From DTWD01 sp963662965 (lineage in GTDB: Bacteria > Acidobacteriota > Vicinamibacteria > Vicinamibacterales > UBA8438): a stretch of 64,000 bases of DNA. This document shows positions 51,796 through 61,250 of this stretch, piece after piece. Within the stretch, counting starts at the first letter, position 1. Every line of letters begins with the position of its first letter. The translations under genes and the position numbers were made by a program. The DNA is taken from NCBI GenBank assembly GCA_963662965.1, contig OY759970.1, positions 4,464,001 to 4,528,000 on the forward strand, written 5' to 3'. Below the pieces are notes generated by a model, which was not told the DNA's origin, did not search any database, and was given only the letters and a program-made list of their open reading frames with translations.

Positions 51796-53091
51796 TCATG
51801 GAGTATTGGCGAGCTGTAACCCGATCGCGACAAACGCGCGCGCATAGCGGACGATGCGGTCGACATCGACCGCGTCCGGCCAGCGGTCGTGTGGGTGGTG
51901 AAAGAGACCATTTGCGCCGAGCAGCGAGATGTACGCGCCACCGCCGTCGTGAACGGCCCGTACCTCGCCGGCCGGGACGTCACCCGCGGGGCGAACATTC
52001 TCTGGTGGCACCTGCTCCGCCTGCATGGCGCTGGACGCCAGGCGCCGGAGTTCCACGGATGACGCCTGCAACATCGGCGCGGCTCCGATAGCCGCGCCAA
52101 AGTTCGCGCCGAGGTGGATCCAGGCGACGGCGCCCTGGATCAGGCGTGACCGCGTGCGCAGGAACTCCGTCAGTCCGTAGTGACCGAGCTCGTGTCCGGT
52201 CGACGCGAGAAAGACTGTGGTCCGTGTCGGTGTTGGCGCGGCGCCCATCGCCCGTATCATCTCGAGCCAGACGGCGATCCCACCGCCACGCTCCGAGGCG
52301 CAGGTCCACCAGCCGCTGCGTGGGGTGATCACGAGCAGCGGCGCGAGCGCCGGCTGCGTACCTCGAAGCGTCGCCGTGACGTTGAAGACTTCCTCCGGTC
52401 GTCTGGTCACGTGCGCGACGACGCGCGCCGTGGCGCCGGCGGCCGCAGTTCTGGTGAGCCACGCGCGATGATGGCTAGACACCTGGAGCACAGCCGGGCC
52501 AAACGGGTCGTTGAAGTCCGGGGCGTTCATCAACGCCAGGCCCTCCGGCCCGCCGTTCTCCGCGCCGCCAGTCACCGTGACCACCGCCCGCTGTGGCGTC
52601 GAATGCCGGTAGTCGCGAAACGCCTGACGAGCACGGGGCCCAACGTGTGCCAGTCCAATGCCGGCGTCGGTCGGTCCCAACGAGCCGGTGACACCCTCCG
52701 GTTCGGTGACCCCGCCGTCATAGAGCGGCACCCCTTCGGCGCGCCGACCGTCGACCTCGACGTAAGCCGCCTCGACATCGATTCTCGAAAACCCCATCCA
52801 CTCGAGGTCCGGCACGATACCGGCATCGTCCACCCGGTCCGACAGCCAGCGACCACTCTCTGCGTCGACGGGGGATCCGGTGCGGTGGTCACCCTGGCTG
52901 TCGTATTCGCGCAGGATGCGCGCGACCCGTCGGCGCATCGCGTCGGGGAGGATGTCTTGCGCGAACGGGCGTACGGGCCACAGCGTCGCGACAGCGGCGC
53001 CGCTGAGGGTGTGCAGAAACTGCTTCCGGGTGACGCCGCGACTCCTGGGGTCGGTGGCTGCGGTAAGCCTCGGCGTTGGTATCGGCTTCAT
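51796..53091 (-). CDS. Exported M28-like (aminopeptidase-fold) protein, metal site degenerate
   Basis: A 431-residue protein with a signal resembling Tat (VTRKQFLHTLSGAAVATLWPVRPFAQ; RK instead of RR). A PA-like insert (residues about 130-230) precedes an M28 fold. The places of the zinc ligands are changed: the GAHYDS box reads LVITPRSGWW, the GADDNASG box reads CASERGGGIA, GEExGLxGS reads TGHELGHYGLTEF and the DMIG box reads WIHLGANFG; a terminal HHPHDRW remains. It may bind peptides or use a different metal site rather than act as a normal aminopeptidase. Confidence 0.62.
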   Translation of the reverse strand: MKPIPTPRLTAATDPRSRGVTRKQFLHTLSGAAVATLWPVRPFAQDILPDAMRRRVARILREYDSQGDHRTGSPVDAESGRWLSDRVDDAGIVPDLEWMGFSRIDVEAAYVEVDGRRAEGVPLYDGGVTEPEGVTGSLGPTDAGIGLAHVGPRARQAFRDYRHSTPQRAVVTVTGGAENGGPEGLALMNAPDFNDPFGPAVLQVSSHHRAWLTRTAAAGATARVVAHVTRRPEEVFNVTATLRGTQPALAPLLVITPRSGWWTCASERGGGIAVWLEMIRAMGAAPTPTRTTVFLASTGHELGHYGLTEFLRTRSRLIQGAVAWIHLGANFGAAIGAAPMLQASSVELRRLASSAMQAEQVPPENVRPAGDVPAGEVRAVHDGGGAYISLLGANGLFHHPHDRWPDAVDVDRIVRYARAFVAIGLQLANTP

Positions 53092-53119
53092 GAGTCGATT
53101 CCTCGCAGTAGAATTGGGC

Positions 53120-53905
53120 CTAGCGACCCGACCACCGGGGCGGGCGTTTTTGCAGAAACGATTCGACGCCTTCGTGGAAATCGTCGCTCGTGTAGCAGCC
53201 GACGATCAGATCACGGCCATCCGCTGGTGCGATGCGCCGGTGAGCCTGGATACGACGAATCATTTCTTTCGTCGCTCGAATCGTGAGGGGCGCATTGGCG
53301 GCCATCGTCTCGGCGTATTCTCGCACGACCGTGTCCAGATTCTCCGGTGCCACGACGCGATTGACGAGTCCAGCATCAGCAGCTTGCTCGGCACTAAACA
53401 GACGGCCGGTGTACAGCATCTCCTTGAGGCGCGTCGGTCCAATCAGATCCAGAAACCGCGCGTGATTGGCCGCGGAGAGACAGTTGCCAAGAGTTCTGGC
53501 GATCGGGACGCCGAATTGGGACCGCGTGGTGCACACCCGGAGATCGCAGGCCGCCGCGAGCGCGCAGCCACTACCGGTGGCCACGCCGTCAATGGCAGCA
53601 ATGGTCGGCTTGCCGAGTCTCTCGAGCCGGTCGACGACGGCGTCAAGACGTCGCTCGTACTCGACACCGTCCTCCTCGGTGCGGAACTCGCGAAACTGTG
53701 CGATATCGGTGCCGGCGACAAAGGCCTTGCCGCCCGCTCCTCGCAGCACGAGCACGCGCAGCGAGGTCGCCCGTTCCACGGCGTCGCAGTGCTCGACCAA
53801 CGCCTCATACATTGGCCAGGTCATCGCGTTACGCGCCTTCGGGCGGTTGAAGGTGATGACGGCGAGTGGGCCGTCTTGCTCAAAGATGACGTCCGTCGTT
53901 GACAC
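53120..53905 (-). CDS. Enoyl-CoA hydratase/isomerase family protein
   Basis: A 261-residue crotonase from the GTG at 53905, which has GAGGAG nine bases upstream; a GTG at 53935 is the alternative. It has the substrate-pocket sequence VFEQDGPLAVITFNRPKARNAM, the oxyanion hole GGKAFVAGTDIAQFRE and AAIDGVATGSGCALAAACDLRV, and KEMLYTGRLFSAEQAADAGLVNRVV, where the glutamate matches the second catalytic acid of hydratases. The first catalytic glutamate is not obvious. It is divergent from a CoA-transferase gene, and the two probably act on the same acyl-CoA. Confidence 0.82.
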   Translation of the reverse strand: MSTTDVIFEQDGPLAVITFNRPKARNAMTWPMYEALVEHCDAVERATSLRVLVLRGAGGKAFVAGTDIAQFREFRTEEDGVEYERRLDAVVDRLERLGKPTIAAIDGVATGSGCALAAACDLRVCTTRSQFGVPIARTLGNCLSAANHARFLDLIGPTRLKEMLYTGRLFSAEQAADAGLVNRVVAPENLDTVVREYAETMAANAPLTIRATKEMIRRIQAHRRIAPADGRDLIVGCYTSDDFHEGVESFLQKRPPRWSGR

Positions 53906-53971
53906 GATACGGGTCTCCTCTCCCAGGCGCGTCACCTCCGTCGTCCGTCGCGAGACACGGCGGTGTCCCTG

Positions 53972-55156
53972 ATGGCTCGCGCACTCGAGGGGATCCGCGT
54001 GCTCGACGTGACGCAGGTCATGGCCGGTCCGTTTTGCTCAATGTTACTGTGCGACATGGGTGCCGAGGTGATCAAGGTGGAAGCCCCGAGCGGCGATTCG
54101 TCGCGGCGCATGGCCGGGGCAAGCGGAAGCGACAGCGCGGCGTTCAATGCGGTCAATCGCGGCAAGCGCGGCATCGTGGTCGACCTCAAGGCGCCACGGG
54201 GCGTGGCGATCGTACGGGGGTTGGCGGCCACGGCGGATGTCCTGGTCGAGAACTACCGGCCCGGCGTGATGGCCAAGCTTGGCCTGGACTACGCCACGCT
54301 TCGCAGCGAGTGTCCCCGGCTCATCTATGCGTCCATCTCGGGGTACGGACAGACCGGGCCGGCGTCCGGAAAGGGCGGCTTCGATCTCGTGGCGCAGGGC
54401 GTGTCCGGATTGATGTCGGTCACCGGCGAGCCCGGTCGTCCGCCGGTGAAGGTCGGGGTACCAGTGACCGACCTCGGTGCCGGGTTGTTCGCAGTCTGCG
54501 GGATTCTTGCGGCGCTTCAGCATCGCGAGCGAAGTGGCGACGGGCAGTATATTGACGCCGCGCTCGTCGATGCGGGCCTCGCGTTGTCGGTGTGGGAGGC
54601 AACGGAGCTTTTCTCACGTGGCGAGGTACCGCAGCCGCTCGGTTCCGCGCATCGCATGAGTGCTCCCTATCAGGCCATTCGCTGTTCGGACGGCTTCATT
54701 ACACTCGGTGCCGCCAATGACCGGCTGTTTGAACGGCTAGCCGAACTGCTGGGCCACCCCGAGTGGTGCGTCGACGCGAAGTTCGCGAGCGACAGCGTTC
54801 GGGTGACAAATCGCGCCACGCTGGCGGCGGCCATCGAGGCGGTGACAGTGGAGCACCCGCGGTCGCACTGGCTCCGAGAGCTTGACGCGCGAGACATCCC
54901 GTGCGGACCGATCAATACGTATCAAGACGTCATGGTCGACCCGCAGGTCAACGCCCGCGAGATGGTGGTGGAGACGCAACATCCGACGCTTGGCGTGATT
55001 TCGACGCTGGGGACACCGATCAAGATGTCGGCGACGCCGTTGATACCCGGCCGGCCCGCCCCGCTGCTCGGACAGCACACTGACGAAATTCTGAAAGAGG
55101 CGGGATACAGTCGAACGGACATCGCCGAACTGCGTGCGGCCCAGGTGGTGCGGTAG
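53972..55156 (+). CDS. Class III (CaiB/BaiF) CoA transferase
   Basis: A 394-residue enzyme that moves CoA between carboxylic acids. I start at the ATG 53972 (MARALEGIRVLDVTQVMAGPFCSMLL); a GTG at 53963 is possible. Features are MGAEVIKVEAPSGD, NRGKRGIVVDLKA, ENYRPGVMAKLGLDY and the catalytic aspartate in KGGFDLVAQGVSGLMSVTGEPG. It is followed after 24 bases by a tartrate/D-malate dehydrogenase, so it may handle a hydroxy-dicarboxylate CoA ester. Confidence 0.87.
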   Translation: MARALEGIRVLDVTQVMAGPFCSMLLCDMGAEVIKVEAPSGDSSRRMAGASGSDSAAFNAVNRGKRGIVVDLKAPRGVAIVRGLAATADVLVENYRPGVMAKLGLDYATLRSECPRLIYASISGYGQTGPASGKGGFDLVAQGVSGLMSVTGEPGRPPVKVGVPVTDLGAGLFAVCGILAALQHRERSGDGQYIDAALVDAGLALSVWEATELFSRGEVPQPLGSAHRMSAPYQAIRCSDGFITLGAANDRLFERLAELLGHPEWCVDAKFASDSVRVTNRATLAAAIEAVTVEHPRSHWLRELDARDIPCGPINTYQDVMVDPQVNAREMVVETQHPTLGVISTLGTPIKMSATPLIPGRPAPLLGQHTDEILKEAGYSRTDIAELRAAQVVR

Positions 55157-55180
55157 GCGGGAGGTGAGGACCACAGACGC

Positions 55181-56248
55181 ATGACTAACTACACGATCGC
55201 CGTCATTCCTGGTGATGGGATTGGTAAAGAAGTGGTGCCGGCGGCAATCGACGTCGTCGATGCGGCCGGACGACGATTCGGGTTTCGGTGCCATTGGACA
55301 TCCTTCGACTGGGGCTGCGAGCGGTATACCGAGACGGGTCGGATGATGCCTGAGGACGGGCTCGATCAACTCCGGCGGCACCAAGCGATTCTTCTCGGCG
55401 CCATCGGCTATCCAGGTGTGCCCGACCACGTGTCCCTGTGGGGCTTGCTCATCCCCATCCGCCGGACGTTTGAGCAGTACATCAACCTGCGGCCGGTGCG
55501 CCTGCTGCCGGGGATTCGCTCCCCGCTCGCCGGACGCGGGCCGGAAGACATCGATTTCGTCGTCGTGCGGGAGAACAGCGAAGGAGAGTACTCGGAGATC
55601 GGCGGCCGCATGTTTCACGGGACGCCAGACGAAATGGCGGTGCAGCAGGCTGTCTTCACACGCCGCGGTGTCGACCGTGTCGTCCGTTATGCCTTTGAGC
55701 TGGCGCGGCGTCGGCCGGCGCGGCATCTGACCTCAGCGACGAAGTCGAACGGCATCATCCATAGCATGCCGTTCTGGGACGAACGGTTTGCCGCGCTGGG
55801 GCTTGACTATCCCGACGTGACGGTGGACCAGTACCACATCGACATCCTATCGGCGCACCTTGTACAGCATCCGGATTGGTTCGATGTGATCGTCGCCAGC
55901 AATCTGTTCGGTGACATTCTGTCGGACATTGGTCCGGCCATTGCGGGGTCGATCGGTTTGGCGCCGGGCGCCAACCTGAATCCGACGAACGACCAGCCGT
56001 CGATGTTCGAGCCAGTGCATGGCTCGGCTCCAGACATCGCGGGCCAGGGCATCGCCAATCCGATTGGACAGACCTGGACCGCGGCGATGATGCTTGACCA
56101 CCTCGGAGAGACAGAGGCCGCCCGCCAGATCGTCGCCGCGATCGAGGCGCACGTCTTAGACGGCACGGTGGTCACACGAGACCTAGGCGGGGATGCCACA
56201 ACAGGTGCTGTCGCAGCCGCCTTGGTCGACCGAGTTGGCCAAGCTTAG
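55181..56248 (+). CDS. Tartrate dehydrogenase/D-malate dehydrogenase (decarboxylating)
   Basis: A 355-residue member of the isocitrate/isopropylmalate dehydrogenase family. It has IAVIPGDGIGKEVVPAAI, AILLGAIGYPGVPDHVSLWGLLIPIRRTFEQYINLRPVRLL, VVRENSEGEYSEIGGR, VDQYHIDILSAHLV and NLFGDILSDIGPAIAGSIGLAPGANLNP with the metal aspartates. The GYPGVPDHVSLWGLL segment separates the tartrate/D-malate clade from LeuB. It oxidises and decarboxylates D-malate or tartrate-type acids with NAD. Confidence 0.88.
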   Translation: MTNYTIAVIPGDGIGKEVVPAAIDVVDAAGRRFGFRCHWTSFDWGCERYTETGRMMPEDGLDQLRRHQAILLGAIGYPGVPDHVSLWGLLIPIRRTFEQYINLRPVRLLPGIRSPLAGRGPEDIDFVVVRENSEGEYSEIGGRMFHGTPDEMAVQQAVFTRRGVDRVVRYAFELARRRPARHLTSATKSNGIIHSMPFWDERFAALGLDYPDVTVDQYHIDILSAHLVQHPDWFDVIVASNLFGDILSDIGPAIAGSIGLAPGANLNPTNDQPSMFEPVHGSAPDIAGQGIANPIGQTWTAAMMLDHLGETEAARQIVAAIEAHVLDGTVVTRDLGGDATTGAVAAALVDRVGQA

Positions 56249-56466
56249 ACTGGGGGAACATCGCCTTCGGTGTAGGCGCTGCCCTCAGGCGCTTCCCCCA
56301 GACCCCCTGGCTCCCTCGTTAGTGGGGCCCCGATGCCCCCCCACGGCCACTCGGACGCCCGAATAAGGATCAGGGCGCGCACGGCGCACCCCGCCGGCAC
56401 GGAGTGGGGCATGGGGCCCCGGCTAAGCGACGGCGACGGGGTGCGTGGCAGTCAGCCCCGGCTAAA
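56249..56466. repeat. Compound palindromic repeat between tartrate dehydrogenase and amtB
   Basis: Longest copy. The first module (GACTGGGGGAACATCGCCTT, CAGGCGCTTCCCCCAGACCC, CCTGGCTCCCTCGTTAGTGG) is followed by CACGGCCACTCGGACGCCCG, GATCAGGGCGCGCACGGCGC, CCGCCGGCACGGAGTGGGGC and GGCAGTCAGCCCCGGCTAAA. The whole unit is the reverse of the copy at 51570-51795, in the same order, so both derive from one roughly 220-bp composite. Confidence 0.78.
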
Positions 56467-57763
56467 GATTGAACCCCCGCTCGTCGTGAAGCGCGATATC
56501 GAGTCCCCCCGTCTCATCTTCCGGGGAAACGCGCAAGCCCATCACACCGTCCAGGACCTTGACGATCACGAACGTCATCACCCCGCTATAGAAGATCGTG
56601 GCGCCCGCGCCGACGAATTGCCGCCCGAGCTGCGTCCGAATACTGACGTCGAGACCGACGCCACCGAACATCTCGGCGGTGAAGAGGCCGGTCAAGATGG
56701 CGCCGACGAAGCCACCGACGGCGTGGACCCCAAAGACGTCCAGGGCGTCGTCATAGCCGAGCGCCCGCTTGATGGTGCCGGCGGCGACGTAACAGCAGAT
56801 CCCGGAGGCGGCGCCGATCGCGAGCGCACCGATGGGGCCGACGGTACCAGAGGCCGGCGTGATCGCGACGAGCCCGGCCACGGCGCCGGTCGCAATGCCG
56901 AGCGCGCTCGGTTTGCCGTGGCCCATCCACTCCATCGACATCCAGGTGAACCCAGCGGTGGCGGTGGCGATATGGGTGACGGCCATGGCCATCCCAGCGA
57001 CACCGTCTGCGGCAAGCGCACTGCCGGCATTGAAGCCGAACCAGCCGACCCAAAGCATCGAGGCGCCCACCACGGTGAGCACCAAGCTGTTCGGCGGCAT
57101 CGGTGTCGACGGATAGCCTTCTCGCTTGCCGAGAACGATGCAGAGCACGAGGGCGGCAATTCCGGCGTTGATATGGACAACGGTACCTCCGGCGAAATCA
57201 AGCACGCCCATCTTCTCAAGAAAACCGCCGCCCCACACCCAATGCGCCACCGGGGCGTAGACGACGGTCACCCAGAGCGCCATGAAGACCATCATGGTCG
57301 AGAACTTCATCCGTTCAGCGAAGGCACCGACGATGAGCGCTGGCGTGATGATGGCAAACGTCAGCTGGAACATCTGGAAGACGGTCTCTGGGATCGTGCC
57401 CCGCACCGTGTCGACGCCAACACCCGACAGGAAGAACTTCCCCGTGCCGACGAACGCGTTGAGCGCGCCGCCGTCCCCGAACGCCAGACCGTATACGTAG
57501 ACCGTCCAGAGGATCGTGACCATGCAGGTAATGGCGAAACACTGCATCATCACGGACAACACGTTCTTTGCGCGCACGAGGCCGGCGTAGAACAGCGACA
57601 GCCCCGGAATCGTCATGAAGAGGACAAGCACGCTTGATGTGAGCATCCACGCGGTGTCGCCAGAATTGAGCGTGTCGTCCTGCGCCCACGCGAGCCGTGG
57701 AACGAGGGCGACAGCCGCCGCGGCGGCGCCGACAAAGAGTGCCTGCGACCTAAAGAGCTTCAT
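56462..57763 (-). CDS. amtB: Ammonium transporter
   Basis: A 433-residue Amt channel. Start is the ATG at 57763, nine bases after GGAGG; the frame extends to a TTG at 57781. A signal peptide (LFVGAAAAAVALVPRLAWAQ) is cleaved as in E. coli AmtB. Eleven membrane helices follow, with the pore histidines in VVHINAGIAALV and FGVHAVGGFVGAIL and the gate stretch FYAGLVRAKNVLSVMMQC. It lies 44 bases after glnK, and the PII protein should plug it when nitrogen is plentiful. Confidence 0.95.
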   Translation of the reverse strand: MKLFRSQALFVGAAAAAVALVPRLAWAQDDTLNSGDTAWMLTSSVLVLFMTIPGLSLFYAGLVRAKNVLSVMMQCFAITCMVTILWTVYVYGLAFGDGGALNAFVGTGKFFLSGVGVDTVRGTIPETVFQMFQLTFAIITPALIVGAFAERMKFSTMMVFMALWVTVVYAPVAHWVWGGGFLEKMGVLDFAGGTVVHINAGIAALVLCIVLGKREGYPSTPMPPNSLVLTVVGASMLWVGWFGFNAGSALAADGVAGMAMAVTHIATATAGFTWMSMEWMGHGKPSALGIATGAVAGLVAITPASGTVGPIGALAIGAASGICCYVAAGTIKRALGYDDALDVFGVHAVGGFVGAILTGLFTAEMFGGVGLDVSIRTQLGRQFVGAGATIFYSGVMTFVIVKVLDGVMGLRVSPEDETGGLDIALHDERGFNL

Positions 57764-57807
57764 GGCTGTGGTCCTCCCCAAACACAGCGCCTAGGGGTCC
57801 GCTCACC

Positions 57808-58146
57808 CTACAGCGCGTCGGTCCCCGCCTCTCCCGTTCGAATCCGAATCGCCTGATGGATGTCCGTGACGAAGATCTTGCCATCACCGATTTGGCCGGT
57901 CCGGGCGGAGGTCTTGATCGCATCAATCACGGCATCGAGCTGCGCTTCATCGACGACGATGTCAAGTTTGACCTTCGGCACGAAATCAATCGAGTACTCC
58001 GCGCCTCGGTAGATCTCGGTGTGTCCCTTTTGTCGCCCAAAGCCTTTGACTTCGGTCACCGTGAGGCCGGTGACGCCGAGACGCGAGAGGGTGTCGCGCA
58101 CGTCGTCGAGCATGTGAGGCTTGATAATTCCGGTTACCAACTTCAT
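57808..58146 (-). CDS. glnK: Nitrogen regulatory protein PII
   Basis: A 112-residue PII trimer subunit starting at ATG 58146. It begins MKLVTGIIKPHMLDDVRDTLSRLGVTGLTVTEVKGFGRQKGHTEIYRGAEY; the tyrosine in EIYRGAEY is at the uridylylation position of the T-loop. KVKLDIVVDEAQLDAVIDAI and GKIFVTDIHQAIRIRTGE close the fold. Linkage to amtB identifies it as GlnK-like. Confidence 0.95.
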   Translation of the reverse strand: MKLVTGIIKPHMLDDVRDTLSRLGVTGLTVTEVKGFGRQKGHTEIYRGAEYSIDFVPKVKLDIVVDEAQLDAVIDAIKTSARTGQIGDGKIFVTDIHQAIRIRTGEAGTDAL

Positions 58147-58484
58147 TTCGAGGCTTCTTCCTATGGCGGGTCCCCGGCCGCAGCGGCACTCTCGTGCGAT
58201 GCGGCGGCGCCAACTATATACCAGGAGGTCATCCGGTCGACATGAATGCGGCTCCGGAAGAAATTGGAACGCGACGGTCGCCGCCGCTTGTTCCAAAACG
58301 GTACAGCCCCTGCCGGAAATGTGCGCGGCCGACCGGTCGGCGTGTAGTCGCAAAGTGATCGGAGCCTCCTAAAGAACGTATCGACAAGCTGGTCCGGGTA
58401 CGTTCCGGGGCGGCAAGAAAGTCGGATCCGAAGTTGCCGATTCGAAAGTGACCGCACACGGTTGCCGGTGAAACGAGTCACCGC
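58147..58484. other. Intergenic region between glnK and the HD-GYP gene
   Basis: About 340 bases between divergent genes with no credible ORF. I looked for a sigma54 promoter (GG-N10-GC) before glnK and did not find a convincing one. A TATATA on the minus strand near 58214-58220 could be a -10 box of glnK but lacks a good -35. Confidence 0.35.
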
Positions 58485-59405
58485 ATGGCGACGGGAGATC
58501 GAGTGATGGATACGGCCGTACGACTACTGGACATGGGAGCGGCTCGCGAAGCGACCTCCACATGCCCGCCTTCCTTCAGTGCACGCGACCTGCGAATGCA
58601 GGTCGAACGGGTCAATAAAGAGCTCTGGCTCGTGCTGTCGCTGTTTGTGATCGCCGCGCTGCTCCGGTATTTCGATCCGACGCTCTTTGGCGTCAACCTT
58701 GGAATGGCCGGTCGGGCGGAGTGGCTCGAGATCACGGTCTGGGGCGGCACATTGATCGTGACCGGCTACCTGAGGGGCACGTTGTATGAGCACAAGGACG
58801 TGCAGGTCGCTGAGTTGCGGGAGACTTACAACGGCATCTTGATGCTCCTGCGGCACTTCATCTCGAAAAACAAGTACACGGAAAACCACTCCTGTCGAGT
58901 GTCCGGCTATGCCACGAAGATTGCGGCCCAGCTCAAGCTCCACAGCGAGCGCATCGAGGACATCAGGTCAGCGGCGCGGCTCCACGATATCGGCAAGCTG
59001 GACATCAGCAAGTCGATTCTCTACAAAGCGGCGCGACTGACCGCGGACGAGGTCACCGAGATGCAGACGCACGTCGACAGAGGGATGGCGATGCCCGAGC
59101 CGGTGGGGGAGTCACTCCGGCGAATCCTCCCGATCATCCTGTCCCACCACGATAAGTTGGATGGTTCGGGGTATCACAAGAGACACGGCGAAAAGATCCC
59201 GATCGAGGCTCGCGTCATCTCCGTGGCCGACGTCTTTGATTCCCTGACCAGCGACCGGCCGTATCGAAAGGCCGTGTCTCCGTTTGAGGTGCGCGAGATC
59301 CTCGTCAAGAAGTCTGGGAGTGAGTTCGATCCCAAGGTCGTCGACGCGTTTCTCGTGGCGTTCAAAAAAGGCGAGACGGAGGTGCCATGCTGGTGGTTTA
59401 ATTAG
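58485..59405 (+). CDS. Membrane HD-GYP domain phosphodiesterase-like protein
   Basis: A 306-residue protein; ATG 58485 or ATG 58506. Residues about 45-65 and 82-100 are membrane helices. The C-terminal HD-GYP domain has NHSCRVSGYATKIA, the HD pair in ARLHDIGKLDISKSIL, LPIILSHHDKLDGSGYH and ARVISVADVFDSLTSDRPYRKA. The GYP triad reads GYH, so cyclic-di-GMP hydrolysis is plausible but not certain. It stands alone downstream of glnK in the opposite direction. Confidence 0.82.
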   Translation: MATGDRVMDTAVRLLDMGAAREATSTCPPSFSARDLRMQVERVNKELWLVLSLFVIAALLRYFDPTLFGVNLGMAGRAEWLEITVWGGTLIVTGYLRGTLYEHKDVQVAELRETYNGILMLLRHFISKNKYTENHSCRVSGYATKIAAQLKLHSERIEDIRSAARLHDIGKLDISKSILYKAARLTADEVTEMQTHVDRGMAMPEPVGESLRRILPIILSHHDKLDGSGYHKRHGEKIPIEARVISVADVFDSLTSDRPYRKAVSPFEVREILVKKSGSEFDPKVVDAFLVAFKKGETEVPCWWFN

Positions 59406-59468
59406 AGGGAGCCTGCGGCCCGGACCCCGTTTAGACGGGGCTGACTGCCCCGGACCGTGATCGTACGT
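59403..59468. repeat. Palindromic repeat between convergent HD-GYP and acyl-CoA dehydrogenase genes
   Basis: Two short units: AGAGGGAGCCTGCGGCCCGG and TTTAGACGGGGCTGACTGCC. The second carries the exact GGGGCTGACTGCCCC stem-loop. Confidence 0.72.
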
Positions 59469-59471
59469 GAA

Positions 59472-61229
59472 CTACGCCGGAAAATGGGGAAGCGTCCCCC
59501 CGCGTTCGACGAGTGTGCACGCGATGGCCCCCCGCAGCGCGACCACGTTGGGCGGGAGCGGGAGCCGGTCATGAAGATCTGAGAGTGCCGCGCGTAGCGC
59601 GTCCCCGGCGTGAAGCGCACTCAGGATCTCGGTGGCCGCCTGGTAGATGGACCGCGATGATTGCTCGACTCCGAGGCGCGCTAGCTGTTCAGGGAGCGTC
59701 AAGTCGGCGCCGGCGCGCGTCTGCGCGAGCTTAGCGACTCGCAGCACCGTACTCTCCGCGGCGTAGAGGTCGATGGCGATGGTGGCCAGGTTGGTCAGGA
59801 AGACCTGCTTGTCGTTGTCGAAAAGGGCCTGGATGCCGAGGGTGGCGAGCAGTTGGCCGAGCAGGTCGTGATAGATGGTCTTGAACCCGTGCAGCGCCTG
59901 TGCCGTCTCCGAGTTGGCACGCGGCACGACCGCATCCGGTGTCGGTAAGACGAGCGTCCCACGCTCGAGGCGTTTAAGAATGCCCTTGGTGATACCGAGG
60001 CGACAGATCTCGCTCGTCCCTTCGTAGATCCTGGTGATGCGCGAGTCACGATACATGCGCGCCGCCGGATATTCCTCGCTGAAGCCATTGCCGCCAAAGA
60101 TCTGAAGGGTTTCGTCAGAGAGCGCGTGATACGCCTCGGAGCCGAAGACCTTGGCAATTGCGCACTCGGCGGCGAACTCCGTCAGGACCGAGAGTTTCGC
60201 ATCGAGCGACCGGCGTTCAGCGTCGTCGAGTCCTTCCAGCGCCGCGTAGACGAGGCCGGCGGTTCGGTAAGCAACCGACTCGGCGGCGTAGGCTCGGGCG
60301 GCCATCTCCGCGAGCTTGGCTTGGATGACGCCGAAGTCGGAAATCGGTCGACCGAACTGGTGGCGCTCGGTCGCATAGGTCGTCGCCATCGCGAGCGCTT
60401 TCTTGGAGGTGCCAGCACAATTCGCCGACATCTTCATACGGCCAAGGTTGAGCGTACACATCGCGACACGATGTCCTTTACCGACCTCGCCCAGCATCTG
60501 GTCGACCGGGATCTCGACGTCTTGGAGCGCGAGCGCACAGACGGACGACCCGTGGAGGCCGAGCAATCGTTCGTGTTGACCGACCGTCAGTCCGGGCGTG
60601 TCTCGTTCGAGTAGAAACGCGGTGAACGCCGACCCGTCGACCTTGGCGAACAGAATAAAGAGGTCGGCCCATCCGGCATTGGTGATCCACTGCTTCGAGC
60701 CGTTGACGACGTAATGGGTCCCGGCGCCATTGAGCACGGCGGTAGTCTTGATGTTCATCGCGTCGGAGCCGGAACTCGGCTCCGTCAACGCGAAGGCGGC
60801 CATGATCTCGCCATCCATACAACGCTGCAGGTATTTGGCGATCTGCGCATCGGTCCCAAAGTTGATCAGTGGTAGGGTGCCGATACCTTGGTGCGCGAAG
60901 ACCGTCGATGAGAGTCCGCCGAGATAGGACCGGCACTCGCTCATGCCGGCAATGGCCAGAACGTTGAGGCCGAGCCCGCCGAGCGATTCTGGGACTTCGG
61001 CCATGAAGATGCCCAGCTCGGCCGCTTTGCGGAACAGGGACCTGATGACCGCTTCGTCGCGCTGCTCGATGCGGTCGAGCACGGGTGCCACCTCCTGCGA
61101 GGCAAATTCCTGGATGGAGCGCATGAGGAGGCGCTCCTCGTCGCCCATGTCGTCGACGATGACGACGTCTGCCGGCGAGGGGTTGTCCACCAAGAAGCTG
61201 CCACCGCGGACGCTGGAGAGAACGCTCAT
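59472..61229 (-). CDS. Acyl-CoA dehydrogenase (VLCAD/ACAD9-like, extended C-terminus)
   Basis: A 585-residue flavoprotein starting at ATG 61229. The first 400 residues are the standard fold: AAELGIFMAEVPESLGGLGL, FALTEPSSGSDAMNIKTTAV, GSKQWITNAGWADLFILFAKVDG, YATERHQFGRPISDFGVIQAKLAEMA and DETLQIFGGNGFSEEYPAARMYRDSRITRIYEGTSEI with the catalytic glutamate in YEGTSE. An extra helical domain of about 170 residues follows, as in very-long-chain enzymes. It starts beta-oxidation of a fatty acyl-CoA. Confidence 0.92.
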   Translation of the reverse strand: MSVLSSVRGGSFLVDNPSPADVVIVDDMGDEERLLMRSIQEFASQEVAPVLDRIEQRDEAVIRSLFRKAAELGIFMAEVPESLGGLGLNVLAIAGMSECRSYLGGLSSTVFAHQGIGTLPLINFGTDAQIAKYLQRCMDGEIMAAFALTEPSSGSDAMNIKTTAVLNGAGTHYVVNGSKQWITNAGWADLFILFAKVDGSAFTAFLLERDTPGLTVGQHERLLGLHGSSVCALALQDVEIPVDQMLGEVGKGHRVAMCTLNLGRMKMSANCAGTSKKALAMATTYATERHQFGRPISDFGVIQAKLAEMAARAYAAESVAYRTAGLVYAALEGLDDAERRSLDAKLSVLTEFAAECAIAKVFGSEAYHALSDETLQIFGGNGFSEEYPAARMYRDSRITRIYEGTSEICRLGITKGILKRLERGTLVLPTPDAVVPRANSETAQALHGFKTIYHDLLGQLLATLGIQALFDNDKQVFLTNLATIAIDLYAAESTVLRVAKLAQTRAGADLTLPEQLARLGVEQSSRSIYQAATEILSALHAGDALRAALSDLHDRLPLPPNVVALRGAIACTLVERGGTLPHFPA

Positions 61230-61250
61230 TCGACCATCCTCAGCGGAGAG

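Noticed and set aside
56333..57637. 434-residue plus-strand open frame rich in D, H, E and G
   Set aside because: Antisense shadow of amtB.
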